64,000 bases of DNA from Botrytis cinerea B05.10 (GCF_000143535.2 NC_037325.1:1178001-1242000), one strand, 5' to 3'. Counted from the stretch's first letter, positions 23,207 through 36,383 are shown. Notes: generated by a model not told the origin, from the sequence alone. Translations and numbers: made by a program.

Positions 23207-26200
23207 CTATGACCATGACCCACTTCTACTTTCAGAATACCTATCAACTTCTCGCCTTAACCACTCCGAATCTTTGTCCATCCGTTCTCTGATTCTCCTT
23301 GCTCTCTTAAATAGTTCATCGTCATCATCATCATCCAACCCACGCTTTGCTCCGGAATCAACTGCCATAACGGCTCTGGCTCGCTCTTTCAGACGCTGGA
23401 TATCTTCGTCGCCAGTTGGTGCAGGGAGAATTAATTGTTGAGCAGGTTCCCTGGCGGGGCTGCTTCTTGGAGTTGATTTTTCGTTCTGTATCATCGATTT
23501 TCGAAGTCTAATAGGCTTGCCACTGCCCTCGAAAGATTGCTTTTGACGCAAAGGGTCTTTTGCTACAGAAGCAGCAAGAGGGGTTCCATTAGGAAGAGTG
23601 GTAATGCCTCTGGCTTTCAATCGGAAATAATCCGTTTGTACACCACTAAGTTGTGACCGAGTCTCATCTTCCGCTTGATAGGTGGGCAAAAGATGAATTC
23701 GAGATCCTCCATTCAGGAAAGAAGGATCGGAGAGTAGTGAACGTTGCAAAGGATTATCGTACTGACTGCGTGTATGCGTGTTTGAACTTGAATCCGATGC
23801 GATAGAAGACACAGAAGACTTGAATCGTTTGTTACCATGTTCAGTATGTCCGTTGTAAACGATCTCTCGTATCTGATCTTGTGGGTTGTGTACACCTTCA
23901 AGAACCCCAGTTCCTTCCAAGAGACTCCCCAGGCTTGGTCGTCGACCTTTGAAAGGGCTGCTTTTCACTCGCTTTTTACCCTTTGAAATGGAAACTCTAA
24001 AGTCATCAACAACATTTTCCGAAAGTGCAGCCCTGGAGGATCTCATGCTTTCAGCATGTTCTATCCGAGCCCTTCTAGCCTTGCTCCCCTGTCGGCGTAC
24101 CCATAGATTATGAGCGTTGATCCGCCACATATTAAAATATTTCACGGCTACTGCGTTACGTCGAAACTCATCGGCTTCCTTTCGTGCCAATTCATCCTCC
24201 TCTTCGGCGATTCGCTTAGCCTCCTTTCTTGCTTTCTTGGCCTCATCTTTCATGAAATTTTCCAGTGTTTCTTGTACTAAGGTCTGGACGGTATATGTCA
24301 TGAATTGCTCAACGATTCCATCCTCTCCGAGGGCAATCCATCTTGCAAAATTGTCTAGTGGGGAGACTTCAGGTGTGGGCACTTGAATAACGGGCTGTGG
24401 AGTTTCCTTTACGATAGGTTTAAATAAATTGCTGAGATCTGGCTGCGGTGTTGGGACGAATGCAGTGGCCTTGCTTGTCTCAGATGCAGGGGATTGCGCT
24501 GCCGGTTCAGATAATACGGGTTGAGGCGCTGGTTTAAAACCGGAACTCCAATCATTGACTTTGGGCTCAGTGATCTGCGGGGCTGGAGCTGGAGCTGGAG
24601 GAGTGGGAGTTTTGATTGCCGATTGAGAAAGTTTCGGGCTCTCTATGGGGCTTGTTCGCGGTAGGCTTGAAGAGGCTGGATTGTCTGAAGGCCAACTAAA
24701 TTTTGGTGGATCTGTAAAAGTTTGTGGTAGTTTCGGAGATGCTCCGTTGTCTGATGGCCAAGTAAACTTTGCTGGTTCCGCAGTCTTAGGCTGGGGCGGT
24801 GGTGTATCCGTAGGAGTGGCTGCGAAGGGATTAGGCGAAGCGAATGGAGCAGATGCAGCGACCGGAGCAGGTGGGGCGAATAGACGAGACGATGTGTTTG
24901 CATCCTTTGGCTTCTCTGACAAGATTGCAGTGGCGGGCTGGGCAAGATTTACCTGACTTGCGGATGGAAAGCCGAATGATGGCATGGCTGGAACAGCTGC
25001 AAAAGCTTGCTGAGGTGGCGTTTGTGCCGCTGGAAAGCCGGGGGACTTTGGCGGTTGGGGAAATGTACTTGCTGGAGAGAATGAGTTAACGCCCCCCATG
25101 TTGAAAGATCCTCCTATATTATCCTTCACAAACAATCCATCGTCGGAGCTTGATTCTTCACCCTGAGTCGTCGTTACCGACACCCTTTCATACACAGTCG
25201 TATCGATCACCTCCGTGAGAGTGTGACCAATGCGTTTTCGCTCGACAACTTCCACGGAATGGGGCTGCTTGATTGGAGGAAATGGATCAACGACTTGATT
25301 ATCCAAGGCTAACGATAAGCAAGGATCGTCATCCAGGTCGTCAAATCGGAGGCTATAAGCTTCGCCAAAGTCAACTATCTCCCATGGATCATCGAAGTGC
25401 AAGTATTGATTTAGTTTGGCAATATTCCAGTCCTTTGGCTGATCACGCTGTCGCTGATAGGCTGATAATATCGTCTTTAGTGCATTCTTCCGAACTTCGT
25501 TGAAGTGCATCTCAGCGAAGCAAGCCATTGTATATGACACATTTTCCCCTTTCAGAATCGTGAAGAAGCGAGAGAAGGCATTTTCAGCGACGTTCAATAC
25601 CGAAAATGGTTGTAACGGGCCACGTGGGCTCCAGATATTTTGTAGACATTCAACTAAGCCAACGGCAATCTTAATTTGCTCCGACTCTCCCCAGAATTTC
25701 CACCCCCAGTTTTGTACCGTCTCCAGAATCCCAGGATTGCTGCTATTAAGCAGTACATAGTATGCTCTAAATTCGGCTTCATTTTCGCAAGGTATATTTT
25801 GCAAATTGCAATCCTCATAAGCATGTATCAGCGAAAGGAGAGACTTGCTAAGTTGTTCAACCTCCTGTTGCTCCACAAAGTTCTCCGGTGCAACGTCAGG
25901 CTTCGACATCTGATGTAGCGCAGTGACATGGAACCGGGTGATCTTTTCCAGACAGTAAACTTGATCAGCCAACTCTGGTGGGCTCATTGACGATTGAAAT
26001 ACGAAATCCCGACGTATTGCACGTGTTCGATCCCACAAGAATTCATGCTGAGCTGCCAGATTATTATCCTCCCCTAAAACTACGTCGATAAGATAATCAA
26101 GTGTTCGTCTGAGTGCAGCAGGTGAACGGACATCTTGAGGAAGTGGTGCATCTTCTCCTGCGGCAGATCTGGCCAACTTTTTAATCATCATTTGAGGCGA

Positions 26201-27555
26201 AGGACGTGTGGTTCCGTCGGGCGCTTGCTCCCTTTCGGCACGCTGAACGTCATCTTCGATAATTCTTCGTATGATTTCTTCTTCTGGACACATTTGGTCG
26301 CATGTTCCTTTAAAATCTATAGCTTCACTAAGTTTCTTTGGTTTGAGAGGATCGTCGATGAAACCGCCTTTGATGAGGGATGCGCGGACGCGTGCTCGAT
26401 ACTTTTTGAGATCATCTAAATAGTTCTTTACAGCCACCTTCTCGCGAGGGTCCCCTGGATTTTTCGCATTGCATCGCGGAGAAATTATCTTTTCTTTTTG
26501 TAAAAGGGCGTTAATCTTGGTGGCTAGTTCACTACTTGAAGCAAACGAGGCCATGTCCGAAGGCGTGGATGAGGTGTTTTCGAAGCTCGGCTTCGACTGG
26601 TTGGATGCTTTGTTCTTTTTATCTGTAAAGCCATTATTTGCTTGGACGGGCTTTTTCAAGGCATTTTGTGGGGCAGGTTTCTCGAGCTTCTTCTCGAATG
26701 AGACTTGTATTGAGGGTGCGCCTCTTGTTCCTTTCAGAATACCCGGATTTTGAGAATTGACCAGGGAAGACAAAGGAGTTGTAGAACCGCTCGATGGGGT
26801 GCCAAAGTTTGATGAAGGGGGTGCGGTGCCAAAAGCATTTGGAGAAGCAAATGGGTTTACAGCTGTAGGCTGAGCTGCACTTGCTGATCCGAATACATTG
26901 GTGTTGGGAGAAATGGAGCTGGATGAGGGAGCAAATGGCGAGGACGAACTGCTGTTAGGTATGGTAGGTGCCCCGAAGACATTTGTTGAGGTATTTGTAT
27001 TTGTAGTAAATGAGAAAGGGTTGGAGAGCGTGGCGGTCCCCGATCCAAAAGAATTGTTCATATCTGAAGGTGTTGCGTTGGCAGGAGAGCCAGTTTGTTC
27101 CTCAGTTGGTGGAGTCGCGAACCGGACCTGTTTATTACCATGTAGCCCTCCGCGCGATGAACCTCTTCCTCTGGTATTGGTCGCAGTCCCGTTTTGGCCC
27201 CTCTGTTCGCGCTTCGCAGCATTCTCGAGTCGCGCTTTTTCGAATGGATCTGCCGTTGTCGTCGCACTTGAAGGTGGTGTAGCTAAATGATCGAATCTGC
27301 ATGAGTTTCTTCCATGATAACAATAATGTGGACGCTTTGGTTGATGAATCTTTAATTTCTAGCATGGGACTTCCCGTGATATATATTGATATTGTCGGCC
27401 AATGCTTGAGATCTGATGGGTGTCATGAAAGTGGGATGGGGCTTACCAAAAGAGTTGTTTGAAGCTCCTCGACCCGTCTGTCCGCGACCTCTTGATCCTC
27501 GTGAACTTTTGGAATTTCCTCGTGCGCCTCTGGCGTTACTGCTACTGAGCAGCAT
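23207..27555 (-). CDS. SAC3: SAC3/GANP-domain mRNA export scaffold (TREX-2)
   Basis: Scaffold of the TREX-2 complex, which couples transcription to mRNA export at the nuclear pore. The main exon runs from 27296 to 23207. A first exon 27555-27447 encodes MLLSSSNARGARGN and an RG-rich stretch and ends at a strong GTAAGC donor. These two do not join in phase, so a small middle exon or another acceptor between 27446 and 27297 is likely; the exact 5' structure is open. Counted from Met at 27061, residues ~1-130 hold scattered FG/NPF motifs. The Sac3 domain runs from about 250 (FKGTCDQMCPEEE) to about 590, a second FG/Pro-rich region spans ~660-900, and a helical segment near 930-1020 (LARKEADEFRRNA) matches where Sus1/Cdc31 bind in yeast Sac3. 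The C-terminal 250 residues are disordered and basic. Confidence 0.9.
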
Positions 27556-28183
27556 GGTTCGTGATATGGATCATGGAGAGACGGGAGAGGACGCGGAGAG
27601 GAGTGATGAGATTTGTGTTTGTATTTACTCCTAGTAAATTCAATTTGAATTTTCGAATTTCCTTTTCACCTCTCAATTGACCGTATTGAATTGTAACTAT
27701 CGCAAGCTCAAAGATCTATAATCCAAAGAACAAGGTTATCTACACGCTAAACTTCATACGGCAGTGTCATGAATTCTGCCATTCGAGAGCCACCGCCACG
27801 GGTATTTTTTTTTTTCCTTTTGCAGTACGAAATTGGATTTCAACAATACCACAAAGGCTGAGTAATGCATTTTCAGAGATCGGAAATGGATTCGAACAGT
27901 ATTCCAATGCCATAAATGTGATCAGTTTTTAAAAACCAGTGCTGGTAACTATACAAAGGTACACACACGTATAGTTTGTGGAAAGATGTAGATATATATT
28001 TCTATTCTATGATAGCCTGATAAGTCCTAGATGAAGCCCCCAATATACGCCATGATACCGCTTTTATTCTTAGATGTCATAACCTTGGGGAATTCCTAAT
28101 TTTTCAAAGCCTTTACCTGAACTCCCTGCACCATGTGAACCAGGTACCAACCCACAACTCCTTGTTTTTAGATGCCCTCACCA
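27556..28183. other. Intergenic: SAC3 promoter, LTV1 3' region
   Basis: About 630 bp, AT-rich, with a T run near 27810-27818. No supported gene. Confidence 0.55.
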
Positions 28184-29443
28184 TTACGCCCTTTGAGTGC
28201 GACTGGCGCGACTGGCGCGACTACCGAAGCTAGTGAAGCGTGCTGGACCAAGACCCATTCTAACCTCATCCAATTGCTCCATACCGGTTTGGTATTTCAT
28301 CTTCTTGACGTTCTTCTTACCACTCATGGAATGAGTGCCCAGGAAATCATCCAGAATGCCATCGAAGTCTTGACGAACATCACCATCTACAGTGGAAACG
28401 GAAGATGAAGCCATCGAGACGGACGCCATATCATCGAAATCCTCGTTATATTGTTCCTCAATTTTCTCAAATCGTTGATCAAGTGTAGTAAGACCTTCGG
28501 TTCTGAATAGTGAAGATGATGTCATGGAGTACGCGGAAGGATTAGTTAAAGCACCCTTTCTCTTCTTGCGTCTGCCGCCATTTGTTGTGGTGGTGAATAT
28601 AGATGACTGTAAATCTGCTTGTGAAGGCGTAGCTTGGGCCTTACTGGACTTTTGATCCTTCTTGAATTTACTGAAGTTTGCCATCCAGTCCCCGTCGCCG
28701 TGATCCTCTCGTTCATCATCGTCGATATCTTGAGTTGTAGCAGGCGCGTCCTTATATTCTTGCGTAGGCTTTGCAGTGGCGTCCGATTCCCATCCATCTT
28801 CATCATCCCAAGTTTCATCAAATTCATATTCATCTAATTCCTCACCATCCTCAGCCAATTTTCCGAAAATTTCATCGTCATCGTCTACGTAAGCCTCGTC
28901 TTCTAAAGCCTCCAAAACTTCCCTCAATCTTGGATCCATATCGGGTTGGAAGCCAGCTAAAGCATCAGGGACATTTTGTTGTGCTTGGTAGGTAACCTTG
29001 CGAAGGTTCTTGGATGGTAAGATCTCATCATCAAGAACGGCTCCAGCTTTGTCTTCCAAACTTGCATTCTTGAGCGCCTCTTCCAAAGATTGCTTTCCCT
29101 TGCCCTTGTTCTTATTCTTTGGACCAGTAGCTTCGACAAAAGTTGATTCACCACCTCCACGACCCAAGTCGCGCATATGTTGCATGTAATCATATTCGGT
29201 ATCATCGTAGTATACACCATAGTTTGCGGCTTCACCTTCGTTGTCTCTGACATGCGCAATACCGGAACCAAGCTCTGCGGTTAAATCATCGAGTTTCTTG
29301 ACTTTATTCGGATTGGGTGCACTGGTGGGGTTTAAGACCATGGACGAAGCCGATTCATCGTGGATTAACGGATCGTTTTGGGGACGATGAACAAGTTGAA
29401 AATGTGTCGCATTTTTCTTATCGATCCATTTTCCACGAGCCAT
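28184..29443 (-). CDS. LTV1: LTV1, 40S ribosomal subunit biogenesis factor
   Basis: Assembly and export factor that rides on late pre-40S particles near Rps3 and leaves after Hrr25 phosphorylation (known from yeast). Single exon, 419 aa. The N terminus is the LTV1 signature: [20 protein letters not shown] at residues 5-24, then PLIHDE. It continues with [16 protein letters not shown], an [21 protein letters not shown] segment near 165-185, and acidic runs such as [14 protein letters not shown]. The end is basic and Arg-rich (SRASRTQRA). Length is normal. It is divergent from LSG1 with 391 bp between the start codons, so a 40S and a 60S maturation factor share a promoter region. Confidence 0.93.
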   Translation of the reverse strand: MARGKWIDKKNATHFQLVHRPQNDPLIHDESASSMVLNPTSAPNPNKVKKLDDLTAELGSGIAHVRDNEGEAANYGVYYDDTEYDYMQHMRDLGRGGGESTFVEATGPKNKNKGKGKQSLEEALKNASLEDKAGAVLDDEILPSKNLRKVTYQAQQNVPDALAGFQPDMDPRLREVLEALEDEAYVDDDDEIFGKLAEDGEELDEYEFDETWDDEDGWESDATAKPTQEYKDAPATTQDIDDDEREDHGDGDWMANFSKFKKDQKSSKAQATPSQADLQSSIFTTTTNGGRRKKRKGALTNPSAYSMTSSSLFRTEGLTTLDQRFEKIEEQYNEDFDDMASVSMASSSVSTVDGDVRQDFDGILDDFLGTHSMSGKKNVKKMKYQTGMEQLDEVRMGLGPARFTSFGSRASRASRTQRA

Positions 29444-29834
29444 GTTGCCGATATTGTTTAATGGTTGTAATGTTGAGAAGTGGTTGTATTGTCTTTCTGC
29501 TCGGACGAGGAATTCGCGGTATGGGAGTTTATTACAATTGAAGGTGTCAGAATTATAAATTTACATGTGTGGAAAGATTTAATTTTCTTAGTGCGAGGGG
29601 CTGTTTTTTTTAGGCGGGTCAAACTTATTTTATCACAGTTCTAAGCCGAGAAATTTGCCCCTCATATTTGCTCGATAATCAGAGATAATCAAAACTCCAC
29701 CGTAAAATTATAAATTTCAATCATTCATTCTCAACCCCGCGAACTATTGAAACTTTCTTGTAGTGTTTTTGTTTTTTATTGCTATTTATCGAACAGAAAC
29801 CAAACGTATTGAAGAACGGATACAGGCAATCACG
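29444..29834. promoter_or_regulatory. Bidirectional LTV1/LSG1 promoter
   Basis: 391 bp between two divergent ATGs. It holds an inverted pair GAGGGGC (29595-29601) and GCCCCTC (29657-29663), and two copies of AATTATAAATTT near 29553 and 29706. AGGGG/CCCCT is the core of the yeast stress-response element; its use here is inference. A T-rich run lies at 29605-29612. Confidence 0.55.
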
Positions 29835-31922
29835 ATGGTTCTCGCAAAGTCCAAAAATGCCGTTGGGCTGGGAAACAGTTTGATGAATGATAGATTCGGG
29901 AAGGGCAAAGGAGCAGATCGCAAAAAGACCACGGCGACTGGAATCCAGAGAACGCACAAGGATACCGGAGAAACCGTATGTATAGATTCGATTCATCCAT
30001 CTCTCCATACTGAAAGAATACACAGTATGTCACAAACGAAAAGCAAGAGGCCAGCTGGGTCAAGATGCGATCGGTTACGGAGCAGGCAGCGCTCGACGAA
30101 TTCTTGTCCACTGCAGAGTTAGCCGGCACAGATTTCACAGCAGAGAAGATGAACAATGTTAAGATTATTCACACCGATCAAAAGAACCCATACCTGTTAT
30201 CGGCTGCGGAAGAACGAGCTGCAGTTGGCAAGCAGAAGGTGCACAAGGAAAGACTCACAGTTCCAAGAAGACCAAAATGGGATTCTACCACAACCCCCCA
30301 AGAGCTTGATAGAATGGAGAGAGATGGTCTTCTCGAATGGAGAAGAGGACTGGCTGAACTTCAGGAAAATAACGACTTATTGATGACACCATTTGAGCGC
30401 AATTTGGAGGTTTGGAGGCAGTTGTGGAGAGTTATTGAGAGATCTGATCTTATTGTACAAATCGTTGATGCCAGGAACCCGCTTTTGTTTCGATCTGAAG
30501 ATTTAGAAAGATATGTTAAAGATGTCGATAACCGCAAAGAGAATCTCCTGCTGGTAAACAAGGCTGATATGTTGACCTTGGAGCAAAGACAATATTGGGC
30601 TGATTATTTTGAGGCCGCCGGTATCAAATACAAGTTTTTCTCAGCAGCTTTAGCAAAAGAATTAAACGAAGCGATGTTAGAGGAGACTGAAGAAGAAACA
30701 GAGGCTTCTGCTTCTGCATCAAAGCTAGCAGAGAAGGCGAGAGCACTTGGGCTTGATGACGATGATGAAGACGATGAGGACAGTGAAGCGGACAGCGATG
30801 AGCAAGATGAAAAGGCAGCTGCCGAGGAAGATGATGAGGAAAGCGATGAAGAAATCACTGAGACCGAAAGTACCAGAATCTTGACTGTAGATGAGTTGGA
30901 GGCTCTTTTCTTGGTGCATGCACCTGACGTTCAAGGTAAAGTTTATCACATTCATGCAATGACTTTCATAGCTAACAAGTATAGACTCTGAGTCAGGAAC
31001 TACTAGAAAGACTCAAATTGGTCTCGTCGGATATCCTAACGTTGGTAAATCTTCTACCATCAACGCCTTAATTGGTGCCAAAAAGGTGTCTGTATCCTCA
31101 ACACCAGGAAAAACGAAGCATTTCCAAACTATCCATCTTAGTGACAAAGTCCTACTTTGCGATTGTCCTGGTCTGGTTTTCCCAAATTTTGCTACCACAA
31201 AAGCAGAACTTGTGTGCAACGGTATTCTACCTATTGATCAACTTAGAGAGTTTGTGGGTCCAGCTGGTTTGGTAGCACACCGCATACCTCAAGGATTCCT
31301 AGAAGCTTTGTATGGAATGAAAATCGTCACCCGACCTTTGGAGGAAGGAGGAACTGGTATACCAACAGCTGAAGAGATGTTAACAGCATATGCTAGAGCA
31401 AGAGGTTTTAGAAGAACTGGGCAAGGTCAGCCAGATGAGTCGAGAGCTGCTAGACATATTCTTAAGGATTACGTTAATGGAAAGCTGCTATTTTGTCAGC
31501 CTCCTCCATTGGACATTGATCCTTTTGAATTTAATAGAGAGCTGTATGACGAAGGTCATCTACCAGAGAAGAGACGACAGGCTTTAGCATCTATGGCGTC
31601 ATCTGCCGATGACCAAGCTTCTGTTGCCGATTCCGATGTTATCGAAATGCCTCAAGGACCAAAATCAAAGAACCTTGACAGTACTTTCTTTGCTCAAGGG
31701 CAAGGTAATTCAGCACATTTGCGAATGCCTTTCAGTCACAAATATTCGGAGCAAGGAACTGCCAGCGGAAAACTGCTCTCGGGGAGGAAACAGGCAACAT
31801 TAATAGCTTTGGAGAAGGATGTGGATCCAAATGATATCAAGAAATTGACTAGCAAGAAGCACTTTAAGGGTAACAAACCAGGTGGAAAGGGCAAGAGAAG
31901 AGCGAACTATTTCGCTGATTAA
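29835..31922 (+). CDS. LSG1: LSG1, large-subunit GTPase (60S maturation)
   Basis: Circularly permuted GTPase that releases Nmd3 from pre-60S particles in the cytoplasm. Three exons, 29835-29975, 30026-30935 and 30985-31922, give 662 aa. The motif order shows the permutation: G4 NKAD at 225-228 comes before G1 GYPNVGKSS (366-374) and G3 DCPG (410-413). Between them is a Ser/Asp/Glu-rich acidic insert (about residues 280-330), typical of eukaryotic Lsg1. The C terminus is basic (KHFKGNKPGGKGKRRANY), fitting rRNA contact. The start MVLAKSKNAVGLGNSLMN is the family N terminus. Length matches yeast (640 aa). Confidence 0.94.
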
Positions 31923-32388
31923 AGGTCTGATATTGGTCGGATTTGGTTCATAGAAAGGATACCTCAATAACGGTGGCGGTTTGCATTTCTGGTTGGAGTC
32001 AAGGTAGTGATTACGTAGAAAATGAATATCACCTCGGTCAACGAGTTGAAACCTTACCATATCTCGTACCATTCGTTTCAGATCATCATGCATAGTGCAT
32101 CCTATAGGATTCGATGAATAGCGTTCCTGGCCCCCACATCGTGAATTGCCTCGGTATGTGACAATTGGCCGAGCCGAACCTGTGTGGAGAAGTTTGGGGT
32201 AACAGAAGCTAAGAATACATTAAGACAACGAAGAGGAGCTCAGTGCTTATATCAATCTTCCATTCAATTAAATATTTATGGATAAGAAGCTTCGTTGAAT
32301 ATACAATCGTTCTCATATTTGAAATTGCCTTGAGTTTTGTCACGACTTCCTACACATATATCCAGATCTCCTCGAAAACACATCCATC
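31923..32388. other. Intergenic: LSG1 3' region and ACAD promoter
   Basis: About 465 bp. No supported gene. It contains a short AT-rich leader region before 32389. Confidence 0.55.
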
Positions 32389-33983
32389 ATGTCCGACAAG
32401 ATCCCTATTCTCGTAGGAGCTATTCATCTGATCCTTTCTCCTCACATACTAATATCTTTTTCTAGGCCGCTAACCGTGTGAGCGATCATGCAAAGAAAAC
32501 ACTTGATCTTGTCACCAAATTCGTCGAAGAGAAATGTATACCGTATGTTTGCCACGATATCATTTTGTTTCATGCCCTTCACCGCACAAGACCACTACTA
32601 ACAATTCACAGCGCCGACCCTATATTCCACGCTCAACTTGGTGAAGGTACTCAAAGATGGGATGCCTACCCTTCGGTCATCGAAGACCTTAAGAAAGAGG
32701 CACAAAGTCTCGGATTATGGAACTTGTTCCTCGCAAAATCGCATTACAAAGAAGGAGCCGGTTTCTCGAATCTCGAATATGGATTGATGGCAGAACAATT
32801 GGGAAAGTCACATTTAGCATCTGAAGCTACGAATTGTGCGGCGCCAGATACCGGAAATATGGAGGTGTTGGCGAAATATGGAAATGAGGAACAGAAGAGA
32901 CAGTGGTTAGCTCCGTTGTTGAGCGGTAAGATTCGTTCGGCTTTCTTGATGACGGAACCGGATATCGCAAGTTCAGACGCTACAAATATTCAAATGGATA
33001 TGAGAAGAGATGGAGATGATTGGATTTTGAATGGCTCGGTGAGTTGGAGCATCTTCATCCTTGGTCAGGGGTAATTGAGCTAATCTGTTATATAGAAATG
33101 GTGGTCGAGTGGCGCTGGTGATCCACGATGCAAAGTCTATATTGTTATGGCTAAGAGTGATCCTAACAATTCGGATCAATACAAGCAACAGTCTGTTATT
33201 TTGGTACCAGCCGACGCCCCTGGTATCACTATCAACAGAATGTTGTCAGTCTATGGTTTTGATGATGCGCCTCACGGACATGGTCATTTGACATTCAAGA
33301 ATGTCAGAGTACCAGCGAGAAATATGGTACTCGGCCCCGGACGTGGATTCGAGATCATTCAAGGTCGTCTTGGTCCCGGACGTATTCATCATTGTATGAG
33401 ATCTATTGGTGCTGTAAGTTCTAACGATATCTACACCTACAAAAATATCCCAAGGCTAATCATAATGTAGGCTGAGAAAGCTCTTGATTGGATGCTCATG
33501 CGTATCAATGATCCTAAAAAGACACCCTTCAAGAAACAATTGAAAGAACATGGTGTGATCCTCGAATGGGTGGCAAGATCAAGAATTGAAATCGACGCAG
33601 CCCGTTTAGTTGTACTGAATGCTGCCATTAAGATAGATGAAGGAGGTGCAAAGAGTGCACTAAAGGAAATTGGTGAGGCAAAGGTACTCGTACCAACTAT
33701 GGCATTAACTGTCATTGATCGTGCCGTACAATCATTCGGAGGAGCTGGTGTATGTCAAGACACCCCTCTCGCATCCATGTGGGCAAACATCAGAACATTG
33801 AGGTTGGCCGATGGACCAGATGAGGTACATCTACAACAGTTGGGTAGAAACGAAAACAAAAGAGGAGCTGAGGTGACTCAGAAGATTCACAGACAGATGG
33901 AAGCTACCGAAGCTCTGTTTGCGAAGTACAGAGTCAAGCATGTAGAACCAGGACCAACTATCCGGGAGAAATCTAAGTTGTAG
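32389..33983 (+). CDS. Acyl-CoA dehydrogenase, ACAD10/11-like
   Basis: FAD-dependent acyl-CoA dehydrogenase acting in fatty-acid beta-oxidation, probably peroxisomal or mitochondrial. Five exons, 32389-32412 (24 nt), 32466-32542, 32612-33038, 33096-33413 and 33471-33983, give 452 aa. Family segments in order: the helical N-terminal domain ([20 protein letters not shown]), [14 protein letters not shown] typical of the ACAD10/11 branch, the FAD/substrate segment [16 protein letters not shown], the [12 protein letters not shown] beta domain, [17 protein letters not shown], and the C-terminal [15 protein letters not shown]. The length is that of the dehydrogenase domain alone, without the kinase-like domain fused in animal ACAD10/11. 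The C terminus ends KSKL. That resembles a peroxisomal PTS1 (SKL), so peroxisomal targeting is inferred. Confidence 0.92.
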
Positions 33984-34608
33984 ATCAGATAGGGTTAGAG
34001 ATTTAGCTTGTTTATGCGTACAAGGAATCGATACTGAATTTTCACATGGCCTACTCCATTGAGGCATAATACAATTCATCAGGTTCAAAATTCATGTTAT
34101 AATGAGCATAATAAATGAACAAGATCTAATTTGTGATATGGACATGAAAATTGAATAAATCAAAACAAAGCAAACAAACCAAACCAATCCAATCCAATCC
34201 AACTCAACTCAACTCAACTCAACTCAACTCAACCCAACCCAATCAAGCGTTTTTACGTCAGTGATGATTGAGTTTCCATATCCTCGTACTATATGGTTTG
34301 TACGGCTTGGGCTTGGGCTTGGGCTTGGACTTGGTAACTTGGAGGGGAAAGTGGAGCAACGGAAGAAATATGCTCTTCGTTACCCAGACAACAAGCGTAA
34401 ATAATTCCAGAGGAAGATCATAAATTTTCGATTTCGCTACAACTGAAGAACAAATACATAAAAACACATAAAGTCCTCACTTCTACTACAATATCTGATT
34501 CCATTCACAATCACAACCACAAGAACCTTTAAGAAAACTTACAATCAAATACTTCTTTCTTTACTACAGATAAACAACAATCAATCCATTCACAAGAACA
34601 TATACACA
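33984..34608. other. Intergenic: ACAD 3' region and Spo12-like promoter
   Basis: About 625 bp with two simple-repeat tracts: pentamers at 34161-34242 and GCTTGG hexamers near 34306-34334. No supported gene. Confidence 0.6.
34161..34242. repeat. Drifting pentamer microsatellite
   Basis: Units change along the tract from AAACC/AAACA-type through AATCC to AACTC (about seven copies) and AACCC, as expected when a pentamer array mutates and re-expands. Confidence 0.85.
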
Positions 34609-35254
34609 ATGTCTTCACCAAACGTTCTCTCAAACAAAGACGTCAATATCTCAGCTATGAATCAAGTCAACAGTGTAGTTGATGAGAAGAAGACACCAGT
34701 TGGTGCTGACCCTCATTCTATGGAATACCATCGTCAGGTTTTGCAAAATAAGATGCAACAGAATGGGTATGTTCTTCCCCTTTTTGATTACCTTCACCTA
34801 CACTGTTCAGCAATTTTGAGCTTCACCATCCCTTCACTTGATACCCATCGATATTGGGACAAAAGAGCATTCACTAATTCATCTAAAACTATAGGGGTCA
34901 AGAGGAGAAATATGTCTCACCATCGGATACTATCCAATCGCCCACTACTGCCAAGTTGTCAGCTTATCGCAATAAACAAGTTGGAAAGTGAGTACCCATC
35001 TTCCGTTATTCTCTTCATTGCCAGTCGTGAAGGCTTTCGCACAGCCTCGCGCAACCGTACCATCTAGAAACTCCACATCAAATATCTCAAGAAACCGATA
35101 CTAACAGCACCTCTCCAGGAACACCAAACCTCGCTCTCTTTTCGCAAAAACCTCTGCCAAAAAACTTGCCGCAAATGGTCCGCTTTTCGGCAAAGACATC
35201 TCGAGCCCAAAACAAGCCACAAACGACAATGCCGGCGACGCTATGCAAGAATAG
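34609..35254 (+). CDS. Spo12-like cell-cycle protein
   Basis: Small protein resembling Spo12, a phosphoprotein of the mitotic-exit (FEAR) network. Three exons, 34609-34766, 34895-34987 and 35119-35254, give 128 aa. The core runs MEYHRQVLQNKMQQN, then YVSPSDTIQSPTTAKLSAYR (residues 59-78) with two Ser-Pro sites, then KPRSLFAKTSAKKL. Two Ser-Pro sites in the conserved block fit Cdk phosphorylation. The introns (128 and 131 nt) are longer than the local norm. Exon 3 was placed by the CTAAC branch site and CAG acceptor at 35118; other acceptors give early stops. The end DAMQE-stop is consistent. The family call is from motif memory. Confidence 0.65.
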
Positions 35255-36308
35255 ATTTCTCACTCTCTATTCGTAAGATGAGATTAATTTTTGTATTTTG
35301 CACGGTGCCGGTTCCAATAAAGAGGCGTATAAGTATCACGCACTCTCGGTTTGTTTTTGGTTTTTGAGTTTGGTTCTGGTTTTGGGTATTTTCGGTCGGC
35401 GAGTCATTGGACAATGATGAGCATATTATCAAGTGAAGGATATTGTGACAAATTGGTTTATTGTTAGGCAGGGGTTTGGGTGGAGAAATAAGGAAAGGAA
35501 AGGAGAAATTTTATGATTGTGTATTTCTACTTCATCTCCACATCTGCGGATGTTTTGGGGGGCAGGGTGGTTTGGGCACCGCGTGATGGACCTGGATATC
35601 ACATTTATGCGAGAGATGCATGAGCATGGCACGCTTCCTGGCTAGGAATTTAAAGTACTGGCTGAGTTGGGGATATCATGACTTAACTGTCTTCGTGCGT
35701 CTGGGTATTGATCATGAGGCGTTTTGGGGATACTATTTCCTTTCTTCCTCTTCTTTCAATGGTTGTATTATTTCTTCGGCGGGGCGGATATCAAAAGGCT
35801 TTTGATAATCTACTTGAGGTTAGATGAGTTAATTTTATGAGATTTCTCTCTTTCTCTATTTTACACTTGAGCAAGTTCTGTGCAATTGTGTTACTGTGAT
35901 GGCCTTGTATAATATGTATCTCAACGACATCCTTAATTTCCGTTTCACTTGGACTGGCTAGCTCACTTTACCAGCTGCCTACAGTAAAAGAGTGCGAATT
36001 CGATATCGTCGTATGATACATACTCCCCTTTGATCAGTATTTTATGAACTTCTTTGAGATTCTTCGTAGGAGGCCTTTGAAAGAATAGAGGAAGAGATAT
36101 CATATATCTGTGCTTGAAGTTGGTTTCCTGGGGAGGACGAATTTGAGACTAGGGTTTGAGGATTAGGCATGGGGGGTAATATTAGATCAGATCAGCTCTG
36201 ACTCTGGAGTGTGCTATGTGTGTGCTATGTATGTACTATCTGCCGTGTTTACTATATGAGAATCAGAACATAGCAAAACTCCTCTGGTACTTCTATTCTA
36301 GGCAAGAT

Positions 36309-36339
36309 ACTCTACTCTACTCTACTCTACTCTACTCTA
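36309..36339. repeat. (TCTAC)n microsatellite
   Basis: About six copies of a pentamer. Confidence 0.9.
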
Positions 36340-36383
36340 GTTTCGGGATGTCTATCTGTTGATTTAGCAGATCCAGATGCAGA

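Noticed and set aside
34977..35070. Reading the Spo12-like gene through intron 2 to a stop near 35067
   Set aside because: Loses the KPRSLFAKTS block, which is recovered only with the acceptor at 35118.
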